Below are positions 16,076 to 23,720 of a stretch of 42,514 bases of DNA, piece after piece (position 1 is the stretch's first letter; every line of letters starts with the position of its first letter). Below the pieces are notes generated by a model, which was not told the origin of the DNA, did no database searches, and was given only the letters and a program-made list of their open reading frames with translations. This DNA comes from a virus. Made by a program: the position numbers and the translations under genes. The DNA lies in IMG/VR virus record IMGVR_UViG_3300034101_004053, positions 1-42,514 of that record; one strand, 5' to 3'.

Positions 16076-17320
16076 ATGAAAAAAATTGGATTCATTGGCA
16101 TTGGCAAACTGGGACTGGACTGTGCCGAAGTCATGGCAGAAAAACATGAAGTTCGAGGTTACGACATTTATCCACGAACTAGCAACGTGGTAAAAGTTTG
16201 CGGCATTGAAGAATTAGTCACAGAAAGTGACTGGATTTTTGTTGCTGTACCTACACCACACACTGAAGGCTACGATGGTAGTGTACCATCAAGTCACATG
16301 AAGCCCAAGGACTTTGGACACGATGCAGTGATTGATGCCATCAACAACATCAATCAGTATGCCACTACACCCAAAAAGATTGTGCTGATCAGCACAGTGT
16401 TGCCGGGCACAACACGCCGCAAGTTTGTGCCGTTGTTGGATCCCAAGCACGAATTTGTGTACAATCCTTATCTCATTGCCATGGGCAGCGTGAAGTGGGA
16501 CATGGTCAATCCCGAAATGGTCATGATTGGCACCGAAGACGGCAGCATGACTGGTATTGCTGGCGAACTGATTGAATTGTACAAAACAGTGATGGAAAAT
16601 GATCCACGCTACGAAGTAGGTACCTGGGACGAATGCGAAGCCATCAAGATCTTCTACAATACATTTATTAGTGCCAAAGTTGGATTGGTCAATATGATTC
16701 AGGATTTTGCACTTAAAATTGGCAACATCAACGTTGACGTTGTGACCAATGCGCTGGCTCGTAGTACCATGCGTATCATGGGACCCAAGTACATGACTGC
16801 TGGCATGGGTGATGCAGGTGCTTGCCATCCACGTGACAACATTGCACTGCGTTGGTTGGCCAAAGAGTACGACATCGGCTATGACCTGTTTGACACTGTG
16901 ATGCATGCCAGAGAAATTCAAGCAAAAAATCTTGCCAAGTTCTTGTTTGACACTGCTGCCCAGGATCAAAAGTTCTTGCCTATTGTGATTCACGGCAAGG
17001 CCTACAAGCCCGACGTTGAATACTGCATTGGCAGCTACAGCACCTTGGTAGGGCACTACCTTCAGAAAATGGGTGTGGAGGTCAAATATGTAGACCCATT
17101 GGCCGATGATGCCACAGATGTTGTTGCAGAGATTGAAGGTCCAGCAGTTTACTTGTGGGCACATAACCGCAAGATCACATATGAGTACACTGGCGAGCAG
17201 GCAGAAACACAACCCTACTGCAAAATTGCCACAGGTTCGGTGATTGTGGATCCGTGGCGCAAGCTGGAATCCACCGACGATGTTCGGGTAATTCATTATG
17301 GCAACACCCGCAGCCATTAA
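16076..17320 (+). CDS. UDP-glucose/GDP-mannose dehydrogenase-family protein
   Basis: This 414-residue protein has an N-terminal NAD-binding fold (GFIGIGKLG), the STVLPGTT loop, a central segment with Lys191 and Asn195 (KIFYN), the nucleophile Cys250 in GACHPRD and a C-terminal sugar-nucleotide domain (HGKAYKPDVEY). The family oxidises UDP-sugars twice to uronic acids. The usual PEFLxEG segment reads PYLIAMG, so the water-activating Glu is replaced by Tyr132. It may therefore oxidise a different substrate or stop at another stage. It is co-transcribed with the next two genes, overlapping by 23 bases. AAGGA precedes the start. Confidence 0.88.
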   Translation: MKKIGFIGIGKLGLDCAEVMAEKHEVRGYDIYPRTSNVVKVCGIEELVTESDWIFVAVPTPHTEGYDGSVPSSHMKPKDFGHDAVIDAINNINQYATTPKKIVLISTVLPGTTRRKFVPLLDPKHEFVYNPYLIAMGSVKWDMVNPEMVMIGTEDGSMTGIAGELIELYKTVMENDPRYEVGTWDECEAIKIFYNTFISAKVGLVNMIQDFALKIGNINVDVVTNALARSTMRIMGPKYMTAGMGDAGACHPRDNIALRWLAKEYDIGYDLFDTVMHAREIQAKNLAKFLFDTAAQDQKFLPIVIHGKAYKPDVEYCIGSYSTLVGHYLQKMGVEVKYVDPLADDATDVVAEIEGPAVYLWAHNRKITYEYTGEQAETQPYCKIATGSVIVDPWRKLESTDDVRVIHYGNTRSH

Positions 17321-17816
17321 GTATCACATTGAACGGTTCTGGGACGATGAATTCAAAACTCTGGACTACATACAAGAACCGTTCAACGATCCTGAAACAG
17401 TGAGCCTATGGCTCAGTCAAGGATACACAAATAAAATCTGTGGCGACTTGTGTGACATGCGTCATCGATTGCCCAACTGGGTCAGCAAATTTGTCGACAT
17501 CTACGCTGAACTGGGCTGGAAGGATATTGGCATTGCATTCTATCGCATGCCCACAGGTACAGTGATGCCGGTACACAGTGATCTTTACCGACGCTACATT
17601 GAACTGTTTGATTTACAAGGTAGTGAACACACCATCAGACGTGCGTTGTTGCTGTTGGAAGACTGGAAGTCAGGACACTATCTTGAAGTAGACAATCGTG
17701 CCTACACTAACTGGCGTGCAGGAGATGTAGTAGAGTGGGCATACAGTACTCCACACATGGCGGCCAATCTTGGTCTTGAAGACCGCTACTCATTGCAAAT
17801 TACAGGACACTTATGA
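17298..17816 (+). CDS. 2-oxoglutarate/Fe(II) oxygenase-like protein
   Basis: This 172-residue protein has a double-stranded-helix pattern with a candidate iron triad: His and Asp in MPVHSDLY and a distal His in STPHMAANLG, followed by an Arg in RYSLQITG that would bind 2-oxoglutarate. Aspartyl/asparaginyl-hydroxylase-like proteins of this size are frequent in T4-like marine phages. It lies between a sugar-nucleotide dehydrogenase and an amidinotransferase, which hints at modification of a small molecule or glycan. The target is unknown. Confidence 0.75.
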   Translation: MATPAAIKYHIERFWDDEFKTLDYIQEPFNDPETVSLWLSQGYTNKICGDLCDMRHRLPNWVSKFVDIYAELGWKDIGIAFYRMPTGTVMPVHSDLYRRYIELFDLQGSEHTIRRALLLLEDWKSGHYLEVDNRAYTNWRAGDVVEWAYSTPHMAANLGLEDRYSLQITGHL

Positions 17817-18730
17817 TATCCAGCTACAACGAATACAGCACACTAAAAAAGATTGTGGTAGGTGATGCATCACATGCTAACTGGCCCGTGCATGATCCTG
17901 TGTTCAGAGCTGAAGCAGAACACACACTGTGGAAAGAAACACCGTTACCTTCGGGGCCTGTGCCACAACACATCATTGACGAAGCCAACAAAGACTTGCA
18001 AGGCCTGTGCAATATCCTGACTGATCATGGAGTCGAAGTGGTTCGTCCTGATGTCATGAATTTTCAAGCACACGATGGCATGTACAACTATTGTCCACGT
18101 GATCGATTCATTGTGTATGGCAGTACTGTGATTGATCCTTCCATGTTGTATCCCTGCAGAGACATGGAATATCAGTGTTATACCAACATATTGAAATCAG
18201 CTGATCGTGTGATACACATGCCACGAGCCGCAGGCATGGTGCTGGATGCTGCCAATGTGTTGCGAGTGTCAGAAAACCAATGGTTGTTTTTGGAATCAGC
18301 GTCGGGCAACCGTGCTGCCTATGAATGGCTGTGCGATCAAGTGCCCGAAGTGGAGATCGAATTGTGCAACTTTTATGCTGGTGTTCACATTGATTCAACC
18401 ATTGTGGCCTTGAATGCCGATACCTTTGTGGTCAACGGCAGCAGAGTTAACTCAACTACATTGCCTCGAATGCTGCAGGACAAACTCATATTGTATGTGA
18501 ACGAAGTGGTGCCACAGGACTTTTACCAGTACCCGTATGCATCAAAATGGATTGCCCTCAACATGCTGAGTATCAATCCACATACAGTAATTGTGGACTC
18601 TGCCCAAACGGACCTGATTCGAACCCTGGAAAGCCGATTGGGCATGACAGTGATTCCTCACCAACTGCGTCACAGTCGCACACTTGGTGGTGGATTTCAC
18701 TGTACAACACTGGATTTGATACGCGGTTGA
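17813..18730 (+). CDS. Amidinotransferase (glycine/inosamine type)
   Basis: The 305-residue protein shows the catalytic triad pattern of arginine:X amidinotransferases: an Arg/Asp pair in CPRDRF (residues 94-99), His192-x-Asp194 in GVHIDST, and the nucleophile Cys297 in GGGFHC close to the C-terminus. These enzymes move an amidino group from arginine to an amine such as glycine or an aminocyclitol. It starts at ATGA overlap with the oxygenase gene, so the dehydrogenase, oxygenase and amidinotransferase form one operon. The acceptor cannot be inferred. Its stop overlaps the -35 of the uvdE promoter. Confidence 0.88.
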   Translation: MISSYNEYSTLKKIVVGDASHANWPVHDPVFRAEAEHTLWKETPLPSGPVPQHIIDEANKDLQGLCNILTDHGVEVVRPDVMNFQAHDGMYNYCPRDRFIVYGSTVIDPSMLYPCRDMEYQCYTNILKSADRVIHMPRAAGMVLDAANVLRVSENQWLFLESASGNRAAYEWLCDQVPEVEIELCNFYAGVHIDSTIVALNADTFVVNGSRVNSTTLPRMLQDKLILYVNEVVPQDFYQYPYASKWIALNMLSINPHTVIVDSAQTDLIRTLESRLGMTVIPHQLRHSRTLGGGFHCTTLDLIRG

Positions 18731-18755
18731 CCAATATTCAGCTTTGTTGTATAAT
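18727..18755 (+). promoter_or_regulatory. uvdE promoter giving an apparently leaderless mRNA
   Basis: TTGACC, 17 bp, TATAAT. The ATG of uvdE begins six bases after the -10, where transcription should begin. Confidence 0.8.
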
Positions 18756-18761
18756 ACAAGC

Positions 18762-19790
18762 ATGAATACACATCCTCGAATTGGCTTCTGTTGCAAATGG
18801 CTCAATGACCCGTCCGAATGCGGCGGCATGAAAGTCAATGCAGTAGACCGGGACCTTAACGGGCGTTCAACCACTATGCGCTGGCTTCGCGAACACAAAG
18901 ATGAAGCTGAACAGCGCCAGTGGGACATTATGAATCACAATGCCAGAGCCGCTGTGAAAATGATCGAGCGTGTGGCTACACTGCCGCCTGAACGGCGCAT
19001 GGTACGACTGGGTAGTGAAATGTTGCAAGGCTACACTGAACCCAGTTGGATTGACTGGTGGCAACAACCTGACATACAACGTCATTTGGAACAGATCTTT
19101 GCACCCATTGGCGAAACTGCTCGTAGACTGGATGTGAGACTGAGCTTCCATCCTGGGCAGTTTTGTGTGCTGGCCAGCGAAGCCGATGAGATTGTGGAAC
19201 GCAGTATCCTGGAATTTGAGTATCATGTGGACATGGCTCGTTGGATGGGCTATGGTAGCACATGGCATGATCATGGCTTTATGATCAATGTACACTTGAG
19301 CGGCCGAGGTGGTACTGCCAAGTTCTTGCAGACTTTGAGTCGCATGACTCCCGAAGCCCGCAATCTTATTACTATAGAAAACGACGAAATATCAAATGGG
19401 CTTGACTCTACTCTTACTGTGGGCCAGCATGTGGCTCTTGTGTTGGACATACACCATCACTGGGTTAACACAGGTGAATATATCAGTGCCCAAGATGATC
19501 GCACTCAGCGGGTTATTGACAGTTGGCGTGGTGTGCGCCCTGGCATGCATTACAGTGTTAGCCGCGAAGATCTTCTTGTGGGTCATTGTACCCGAACTCG
19601 GCCCGATCTTGCAGTCCTCATGGGTCAGGGCATGAAGAAACAAAAGATTCGAGCACATTCAGACTTTATGTGGAATTCTGCTGTGACTGAATGGGCACTG
19701 ACGTTTGCTGATCAGTTCGATATCGAAGTCGAAGCCAAAGGCAAAAATCTTGCCAGCGAACAAGTTTACAGGCAGTTGATCAATGGTTAA
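18762..19790 (+). CDS. uvdE: UV damage endonuclease UvdE
   Basis: This 342-residue TIM-barrel enzyme cuts DNA next to UV photoproducts. Metal-site segments are visible: LSFHPGQF, INVHLSG, TIENDE, VLDIHHHW and KIRAHSDFMWN. Length is typical of the family. The start at 18762 is the only ATG after the promoter, and no Shine-Dalgarno is upstream because transcription starts at or very near the ATG. Surface-water phages are often exposed to UV, which fits. It overlaps the next gene by 8 bases. Confidence 0.93.
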   Translation: MNTHPRIGFCCKWLNDPSECGGMKVNAVDRDLNGRSTTMRWLREHKDEAEQRQWDIMNHNARAAVKMIERVATLPPERRMVRLGSEMLQGYTEPSWIDWWQQPDIQRHLEQIFAPIGETARRLDVRLSFHPGQFCVLASEADEIVERSILEFEYHVDMARWMGYGSTWHDHGFMINVHLSGRGGTAKFLQTLSRMTPEARNLITIENDEISNGLDSTLTVGQHVALVLDIHHHWVNTGEYISAQDDRTQRVIDSWRGVRPGMHYSVSREDLLVGHCTRTRPDLAVLMGQGMKKQKIRAHSDFMWNSAVTEWALTFADQFDIEVEAKGKNLASEQVYRQLING

Positions 19791-20073
19791 GTTCGTTGCC
19801 GGTGTTGTGGATTGGGTACAACAAGATTGGCACAGCAATCCTGTGCGATGTGTGCTGGAAATATCAGCCTGGATTCTCAGTATTGGTTGTGCTACGACCA
19901 TGATGCTGACAGTACCTAACCCGCCATTCTTGATATTGTATCCGTTGTTTATTATACAATGTGCAATTTTTGCCTGGGCGGCCTGGACAAGACGCAGTTC
20001 AGGCATGCTGGCCAACTATGTGCTGTTGGTCACTATCGACACCGTGGCATTGGCTCGTTTGTTGATGCTGTAA
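19783..20073 (+). CDS. Small three-helix membrane protein
   Basis: The 96-residue product has a short amphipathic start (VDWVQQDWHSNPVR), then hydrophobic segments at about 24-44, 46-68 and 77-95. The NPVR followed by EISAWILSIGC and a VPNPPFLILYP turn is a layout I recall from marine T4-like phages. It is co-transcribed with uvdE and followed directly by a terminator. Its function is unknown. Confidence 0.8.
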   Translation: MVKFVAGVVDWVQQDWHSNPVRCVLEISAWILSIGCATTMMLTVPNPPFLILYPLFIIQCAIFAWAAWTRRSSGMLANYVLLVTIDTVALARLLML

Positions 20074-20079
20074 TTGAAC

Positions 20080-20101
20080 AGGGTGGCAACGCCCTATTTT
20101 T
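20080..20101 (+). terminator. Terminator with GCAA tetraloop
   Basis: AGGGTG and CGCCCT form a 6-bp stem (one G-T pair) with a GCAA loop, followed by ATTTTT. It ends the uvdE transcript. Confidence 0.7.
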
Positions 20102-20116
20102 ACGGCTAAATATTTG

Positions 20117-22159
20117 ATGCTTAAAAAAATTCTAACAAGTCCGTGGACAGCATTGGTTACACTGGCACTGGTATTGGGAGTAAGGATTGCAGATCCTGGC
20201 TTTGTGGAAAGTGTGAGACTGCGATATTTTGATACCTTGATCACTGGTCAGCCCGCTGTGCAAAACAACATACACACAGTGGACATAGATGAAGCAGCCC
20301 TGGAAAAATACGGACAATGGCCATTTCCACGTGATCAGTATGCCAGAATAATACAAGATCTCTACAGTAGAAATGCTGGCTTGGTGGTATTCAATGTGTT
20401 GATGCCTAACCCAGATCGTGCTGGCCAAGATGCAGCACTGGCTCGAGTTCTACGACAACACCCAGTGATACTGCCCAGTGTGCCCAGTGATCGCACACAG
20501 AATCAGCCGCGTGTGCCTGGCTCTGCTGTGATTGGTGCAGAATGGGCCGATTCAATTGTGCAGTATCCCGGTATGATTGCCAACGTACCTGTGCTGGAAA
20601 ATGCAGCCGCAGGTGTGGGCATTGTGGGAACCATGCCTGAAATTGACGGTGTGAATCGACGTGTGCCCTTGGTGGTCACTGTGGATGATCGCATCTATCC
20701 TGCATTGAGCCTGGAAGTATTGCGTGTGACAGCAGGAGACAACACTGTGCAGGTCAAGCTTGGTGAATTTGGTGTGGAAAAAATGCGTGTGCCTCAGTTT
20801 GGCCCTGTGACCACAGACAGTCTGGGCCGTGTCTGGATAGACTGGAGTCAACGCAGTCACAGTCACAGTCTTGTGAATTTACCACAGGACTTTGGCGGTG
20901 GTATTGTGATAGTGGGTCCCACTGCTGCCGGCATCGGTAATCCTGTGCCCACTGCTGTTGGTGCTGTGTTCCCGCATCAGTTGCAGGCCGCAGTGTCAGC
21001 GACCATGATCAATCAAGTGGTTATACAACGCCCTGCATATGCTGACTCTGCAGAAATTATAGCTGTGTTGCTGGCTAGTGTGTTGTTGTTGTTTTTGACA
21101 AGGTGGACTTATGTTGGACTTGCCTCAGTGGTTGTATTGGTCGGTGGCGGTGTTGCTGGCAGTATGTTTGCTTACAGCCATCTTTTATGGTTATTTGATG
21201 CTACTGCCTTTGCAGTTGGCACAACTTTGGTCGCTCTGCATGCCTATGGCGTCAAGTTTGTGAGTGAGTTCCTTCAGAAGCAAGCCATCAAGAAACAGTT
21301 TGCAGGCTATGCAAGTCCCACAGTGGTCCGACTGTTGCAGGAAAATCCAGACCTGATCAAGAAAGGCACCAAGCGTGAAGTCAGTATCTGCTTCTCAGAC
21401 TTGCGTGGTTTTACACCGCTAGGCGAAAGCTTTGGCGACGATGTAGGCGGACTCACTGAAGTCATGAACGGCTACATGGATGCTATCACACAGCCAGTGC
21501 TGGAAGCCAACGGCATGATCATCAAGTACATTGGTGATGCCAGCATGCACATACACAATGCTCCTATAGACGATCCTGATCATGCCAAGACTGCTGTAGC
21601 TGTAGGGCTAAAGATGGTCAAGGCTGTGAAAGAGTTCAGCAAACAACTGGAGGCCAAAGGTCGTCCAGGTGTCAAGATGGGCGCAGGTATCAACACTGGT
21701 CTGGGCTACATTGGCGAAATGGGTTCTACAGCACGTCACAGTTATGATGTATTGGGCGATGCTGTGAGCACAACAGCACGTATTGAAAGCAAGTGCAAAG
21801 AATACGGCTGTGTGTTGTTGGTAGGTGAAGAAACTGTTCGACGTTGTGGAGATGATTTTTTCTTTCTCAAGATCGACGATCTAGCAGTGAAAGGAAAGTC
21901 AGTGGGCGTAGGTATATGCACTGTGCTAGATGATGTCACTGAAGCATATTATCGAGCCAAGCTCACACACAACAAGATGCACGAACTGTATAGACTACAA
22001 AAATTCGATGCTGCTATTATCTTGTGTCAAGAACTCATGAACGAGTTTGATGGAAAAATGGCTGGCTATTACGAAATGTGGATTGAACGTTGCGAGTTCC
22101 AAAAGACACAGACACTACCGTCAGACTGGAACGGGGTTTTTATTGCTACGTCAAAGTGA
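20117..22159 (+). CDS. CHASE2-domain membrane adenylate cyclase
   Basis: The 680-residue protein has an N-terminal membrane anchor (about 9-24), a periplasmic CHASE2 sensor domain (about 30-305), three membrane segments (about 312-328, 332-352, 357-376) and a class III cyclase domain (about 415-605). The metal-binding Asp428 (CFSDLRGF) and Asp474 (YIGDA) are present, as are Lys470 and Asp544, the residues that select adenine. Arg555 is conserved, but the usual catalytic Asn of GDxVN is Ser551. A helical tail follows (see 15669). It would make cAMP in response to a periplasmic signal. ATG at 20117 is preferred over TTG three bases earlier. It converges with the desaturase gene, overlapping by 9 bases. 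Confidence 0.92.
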   Translation: MLKKILTSPWTALVTLALVLGVRIADPGFVESVRLRYFDTLITGQPAVQNNIHTVDIDEAALEKYGQWPFPRDQYARIIQDLYSRNAGLVVFNVLMPNPDRAGQDAALARVLRQHPVILPSVPSDRTQNQPRVPGSAVIGAEWADSIVQYPGMIANVPVLENAAAGVGIVGTMPEIDGVNRRVPLVVTVDDRIYPALSLEVLRVTAGDNTVQVKLGEFGVEKMRVPQFGPVTTDSLGRVWIDWSQRSHSHSLVNLPQDFGGGIVIVGPTAAGIGNPVPTAVGAVFPHQLQAAVSATMINQVVIQRPAYADSAEIIAVLLASVLLLFLTRWTYVGLASVVVLVGGGVAGSMFAYSHLLWLFDATAFAVGTTLVALHAYGVKFVSEFLQKQAIKKQFAGYASPTVVRLLQENPDLIKKGTKREVSICFSDLRGFTPLGESFGDDVGGLTEVMNGYMDAITQPVLEANGMIIKYIGDASMHIHNAPIDDPDHAKTAVAVGLKMVKAVKEFSKQLEAKGRPGVKMGAGINTGLGYIGEMGSTARHSYDVLGDAVSTTARIESKCKEYGCVLLVGEETVRRCGDDFFFLKIDDLAVKGKSVGVGICTVLDDVTEAYYRAKLTHNKMHELYRLQKFDAAIILCQELMNEFDGKMAGYYEMWIERCEFQKTQTLPSDWNGVFIATSK

Positions 22160-22858
22160 TCGAACGTGTGCCAGCCCAAATAGATTAAAAATTTTAAACC
22201 AGGCCCAGCCTAGATCAAATTCCCAACTTTGCTGACTCAGCTTGGGGCTGGCAGGTTGTGCATGGTGATTGTTGTGCAGTTCTTCTCCGCCTATAACAAT
22301 GCCCCAAGGCACAATGTTGGTGCTGTGATCCTTGGTATCAGTGTTGCGATACCCCCACCAATGTCCTAATCCATTTACCACACCTGCTGCCCAAAAAGGT
22401 ATCCAGGCCATTTGCACCAGCCACATCACAATACCCCAACCATGAAACAACCATACTTCCAAACACAGCAATGCAACAATGCCTAGTTTGCAGTGCGGAG
22501 CGTACAAGTTGCGTTCGATCCAGTCGGTGGGTGTACCTTTGCTGAAGTTGTTGACCATTTGTGTGTCTTTGCTGGCATCATTGTACAGCCAGGCGCCGTG
22601 CCATAACACGCGGCCAATGCCAAACACATGTGGGCTGTGTGGATCACCAGGCTTGTCTGTTGCACTGTGATGTTTGCGATGTATCGCTACCCACTGACTT
22701 GTGACCATTCCAGTTGTAAGCCATAACCAAGCTCGCATAAAATGTTCTAGCACAGGATGAAACACCATGCTTTTATGTGCCTGTCCACGATGTAGATACA
22801 GAGTAACGCACACAATGGTGATGTGCGTCATCACCAAAGTGATCAAAAGTTCTGTCAT
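22151..22858 (-). CDS. Acyl-CoA/acyl-lipid desaturase
   Basis: This 235-residue membrane di-iron enzyme has the three histidine boxes of the delta-9 family: HRGQAH (23-28), HRKHH (60-64) and HNNHH near the C-terminus. Hydrophobic segments lie between. It introduces a double bond into fatty acyl chains, changing membrane fluidity. It is shorter than bacterial desaturases (about 300-400), mainly at the ends. It is the last gene of the minus-strand envelope operon, only 3 bases after the holin-like gene. Fatty-acid desaturases also occur in some cyanophages and related phages. Confidence 0.92.
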   Translation of the reverse strand: MTELLITLVMTHITIVCVTLYLHRGQAHKSMVFHPVLEHFMRAWLWLTTGMVTSQWVAIHRKHHSATDKPGDPHSPHVFGIGRVLWHGAWLYNDASKDTQMVNNFSKGTPTDWIERNLYAPHCKLGIVALLCLEVWLFHGWGIVMWLVQMAWIPFWAAGVVNGLGHWWGYRNTDTKDHSTNIVPWGIVIGGEELHNNHHAQPASPKLSQQSWEFDLGWAWFKIFNLFGLAHVRSL

Positions 22859-22861
22859 TGA

Positions 22862-23218
22862 TTAACCTTCGCCTGCAGTAGCAGTTTTTTTGTCTTCGTC
22901 GTCGACTTTGCCTTGTATGGCTTTTTGGAATTTGTCACTGGCTTCGGTGTCTACTTTGACAGACTCTAGCACACGCTCGCTTTCTATGATCTTGCCACGC
23001 AGGTGCAGCACAGTGTTGACTTTTTGGTTGAGTCTGATCAAGTCGTTGTCCAGCATGCGTATACGATCAATCAGTGCTATCAAGGTAGCATTGGCTTCGC
23101 TCAGCACTGGCTTGATTTCTTTGGTGGCCCATTGCCACACGTAGAAAATCAAATATCCCATGCCCCCTGCGGCCACTATGGGAAACCCGTATTTGTTGAT
23201 TAATTCAGCTATGTCCAT
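22862..23218 (-). CDS. Holin-like small membrane protein (copy 2)
   Basis: The 118-residue product starts MDIAELINKYGFPIVAAGG, has one membrane helix (about 10-32), then a coiled coil with LIALIDRIRMLDNDLIRLNQKV and a charged tail. This layout matches small BhlA/YvrJ-like phage membrane proteins that are often called holins. The start at 23218 was chosen because the other copy (23416-23697) aligns from there; a frame from 23233 adds five residues. It overlaps the upstream gene by 14 bases. A role in membrane permeabilisation is possible, not shown. Confidence 0.75.
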   Translation of the reverse strand: MDIAELINKYGFPIVAAGGMGYLIFYVWQWATKEIKPVLSEANATLIALIDRIRMLDNDLIRLNQKVNTVLHLRGKIIESERVLESVKVDTEASDKFQKAIQGKVDDEDKKTATAGEG

Positions 23219-23435
23219 TTTGTGTTCTTTCATTCAGTGTCTGACCCATGGTAAATGCCACCAGTGGATCAATGCGTTCTAGTTGAGCACGACCGTCTAT
23301 GTTGACCAGTCGAAAAAAATCGCCAGCATTCCAGCCCAGCCTGTCAAGGTCGAGTTCTTCGTCCAGCACAATCCTGTCGTGACTTAGATCCCATGTATAA
23401 TCCAAGTACAGCACATTAGTCTCTTCTAGCGTCAT
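23205..23435 (-). CDS. Small acidic phage protein
   Basis: The 76-residue protein begins MTLEETNVLYLDYTWDLS and includes an acidic LDEELDLDRLGW segment. No known domain is evident. ATG at 23435 is preferred to a TTG seven codons earlier. It overlaps both neighbours (20 and 14 bases) and lies between the two holin-like genes, so it may be a regulator of them, as inhibitors often sit beside holins. Confidence 0.6.
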   Translation of the reverse strand: MTLEETNVLYLDYTWDLSHDRIVLDEELDLDRLGWNAGDFFRLVNIDGRAQLERIDPLVAFTMGQTLNERTQNGHS

Positions 23436-23697
23436 TTTTACCGTCTGCTCGTGCAATACGATCTACGTCTGGGCGCAGTCCCAGTGCATTGCTCACAATA
23501 GTGTCAATGCGAATCACGTCGTGGTTCATGGTTTTTACACGATTGTCCAGGGCACCAATAATGCCTTTGAGGCCGTTTACGGTGCTGGTTACACCAGCCA
23601 AGATAAACTTCAGTGTCAAAAACACAAAATACCCTGCGGCAATAGCTGATGCAATGGGAAATCCTACTTCAGCTACCAATTTAAAAAACTCACCCAT
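23416..23697 (-). CDS. Holin-like small membrane protein (copy 1)
   Basis: The 93-residue protein starts MGEFFKLVAEVGFPIASAIA, with a membrane helix at about 10-35 followed by a helix with LDNRVKTMNHDVIRIDTIV. The 'GFPI..a..GY' and 'r..mn.D.irid' signatures are shared with the copy at 22862, so the two are paralogues. AAGGAG sits six bases upstream of the ATG, a better initiation site than that of the other copy. A longer frame from 23832 runs into the FecR gene and is rejected. Confidence 0.78.
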   Translation of the reverse strand: MGEFFKLVAEVGFPIASAIAAGYFVFLTLKFILAGVTSTVNGLKGIIGALDNRVKTMNHDVIRIDTIVSNALGLRPDVDRIARADGKNDARRD

Positions 23698-23720
23698 GTC
23701 GGCTCCTTTGTTGACTATAT

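Noticed and set aside
16289-17317. 342-codon minus-strand frame opposite the dehydrogenase gene
   Set aside because: Its His/Cys-rich translation has no plausible fold and the sense gene is certain; it is a shadow frame.
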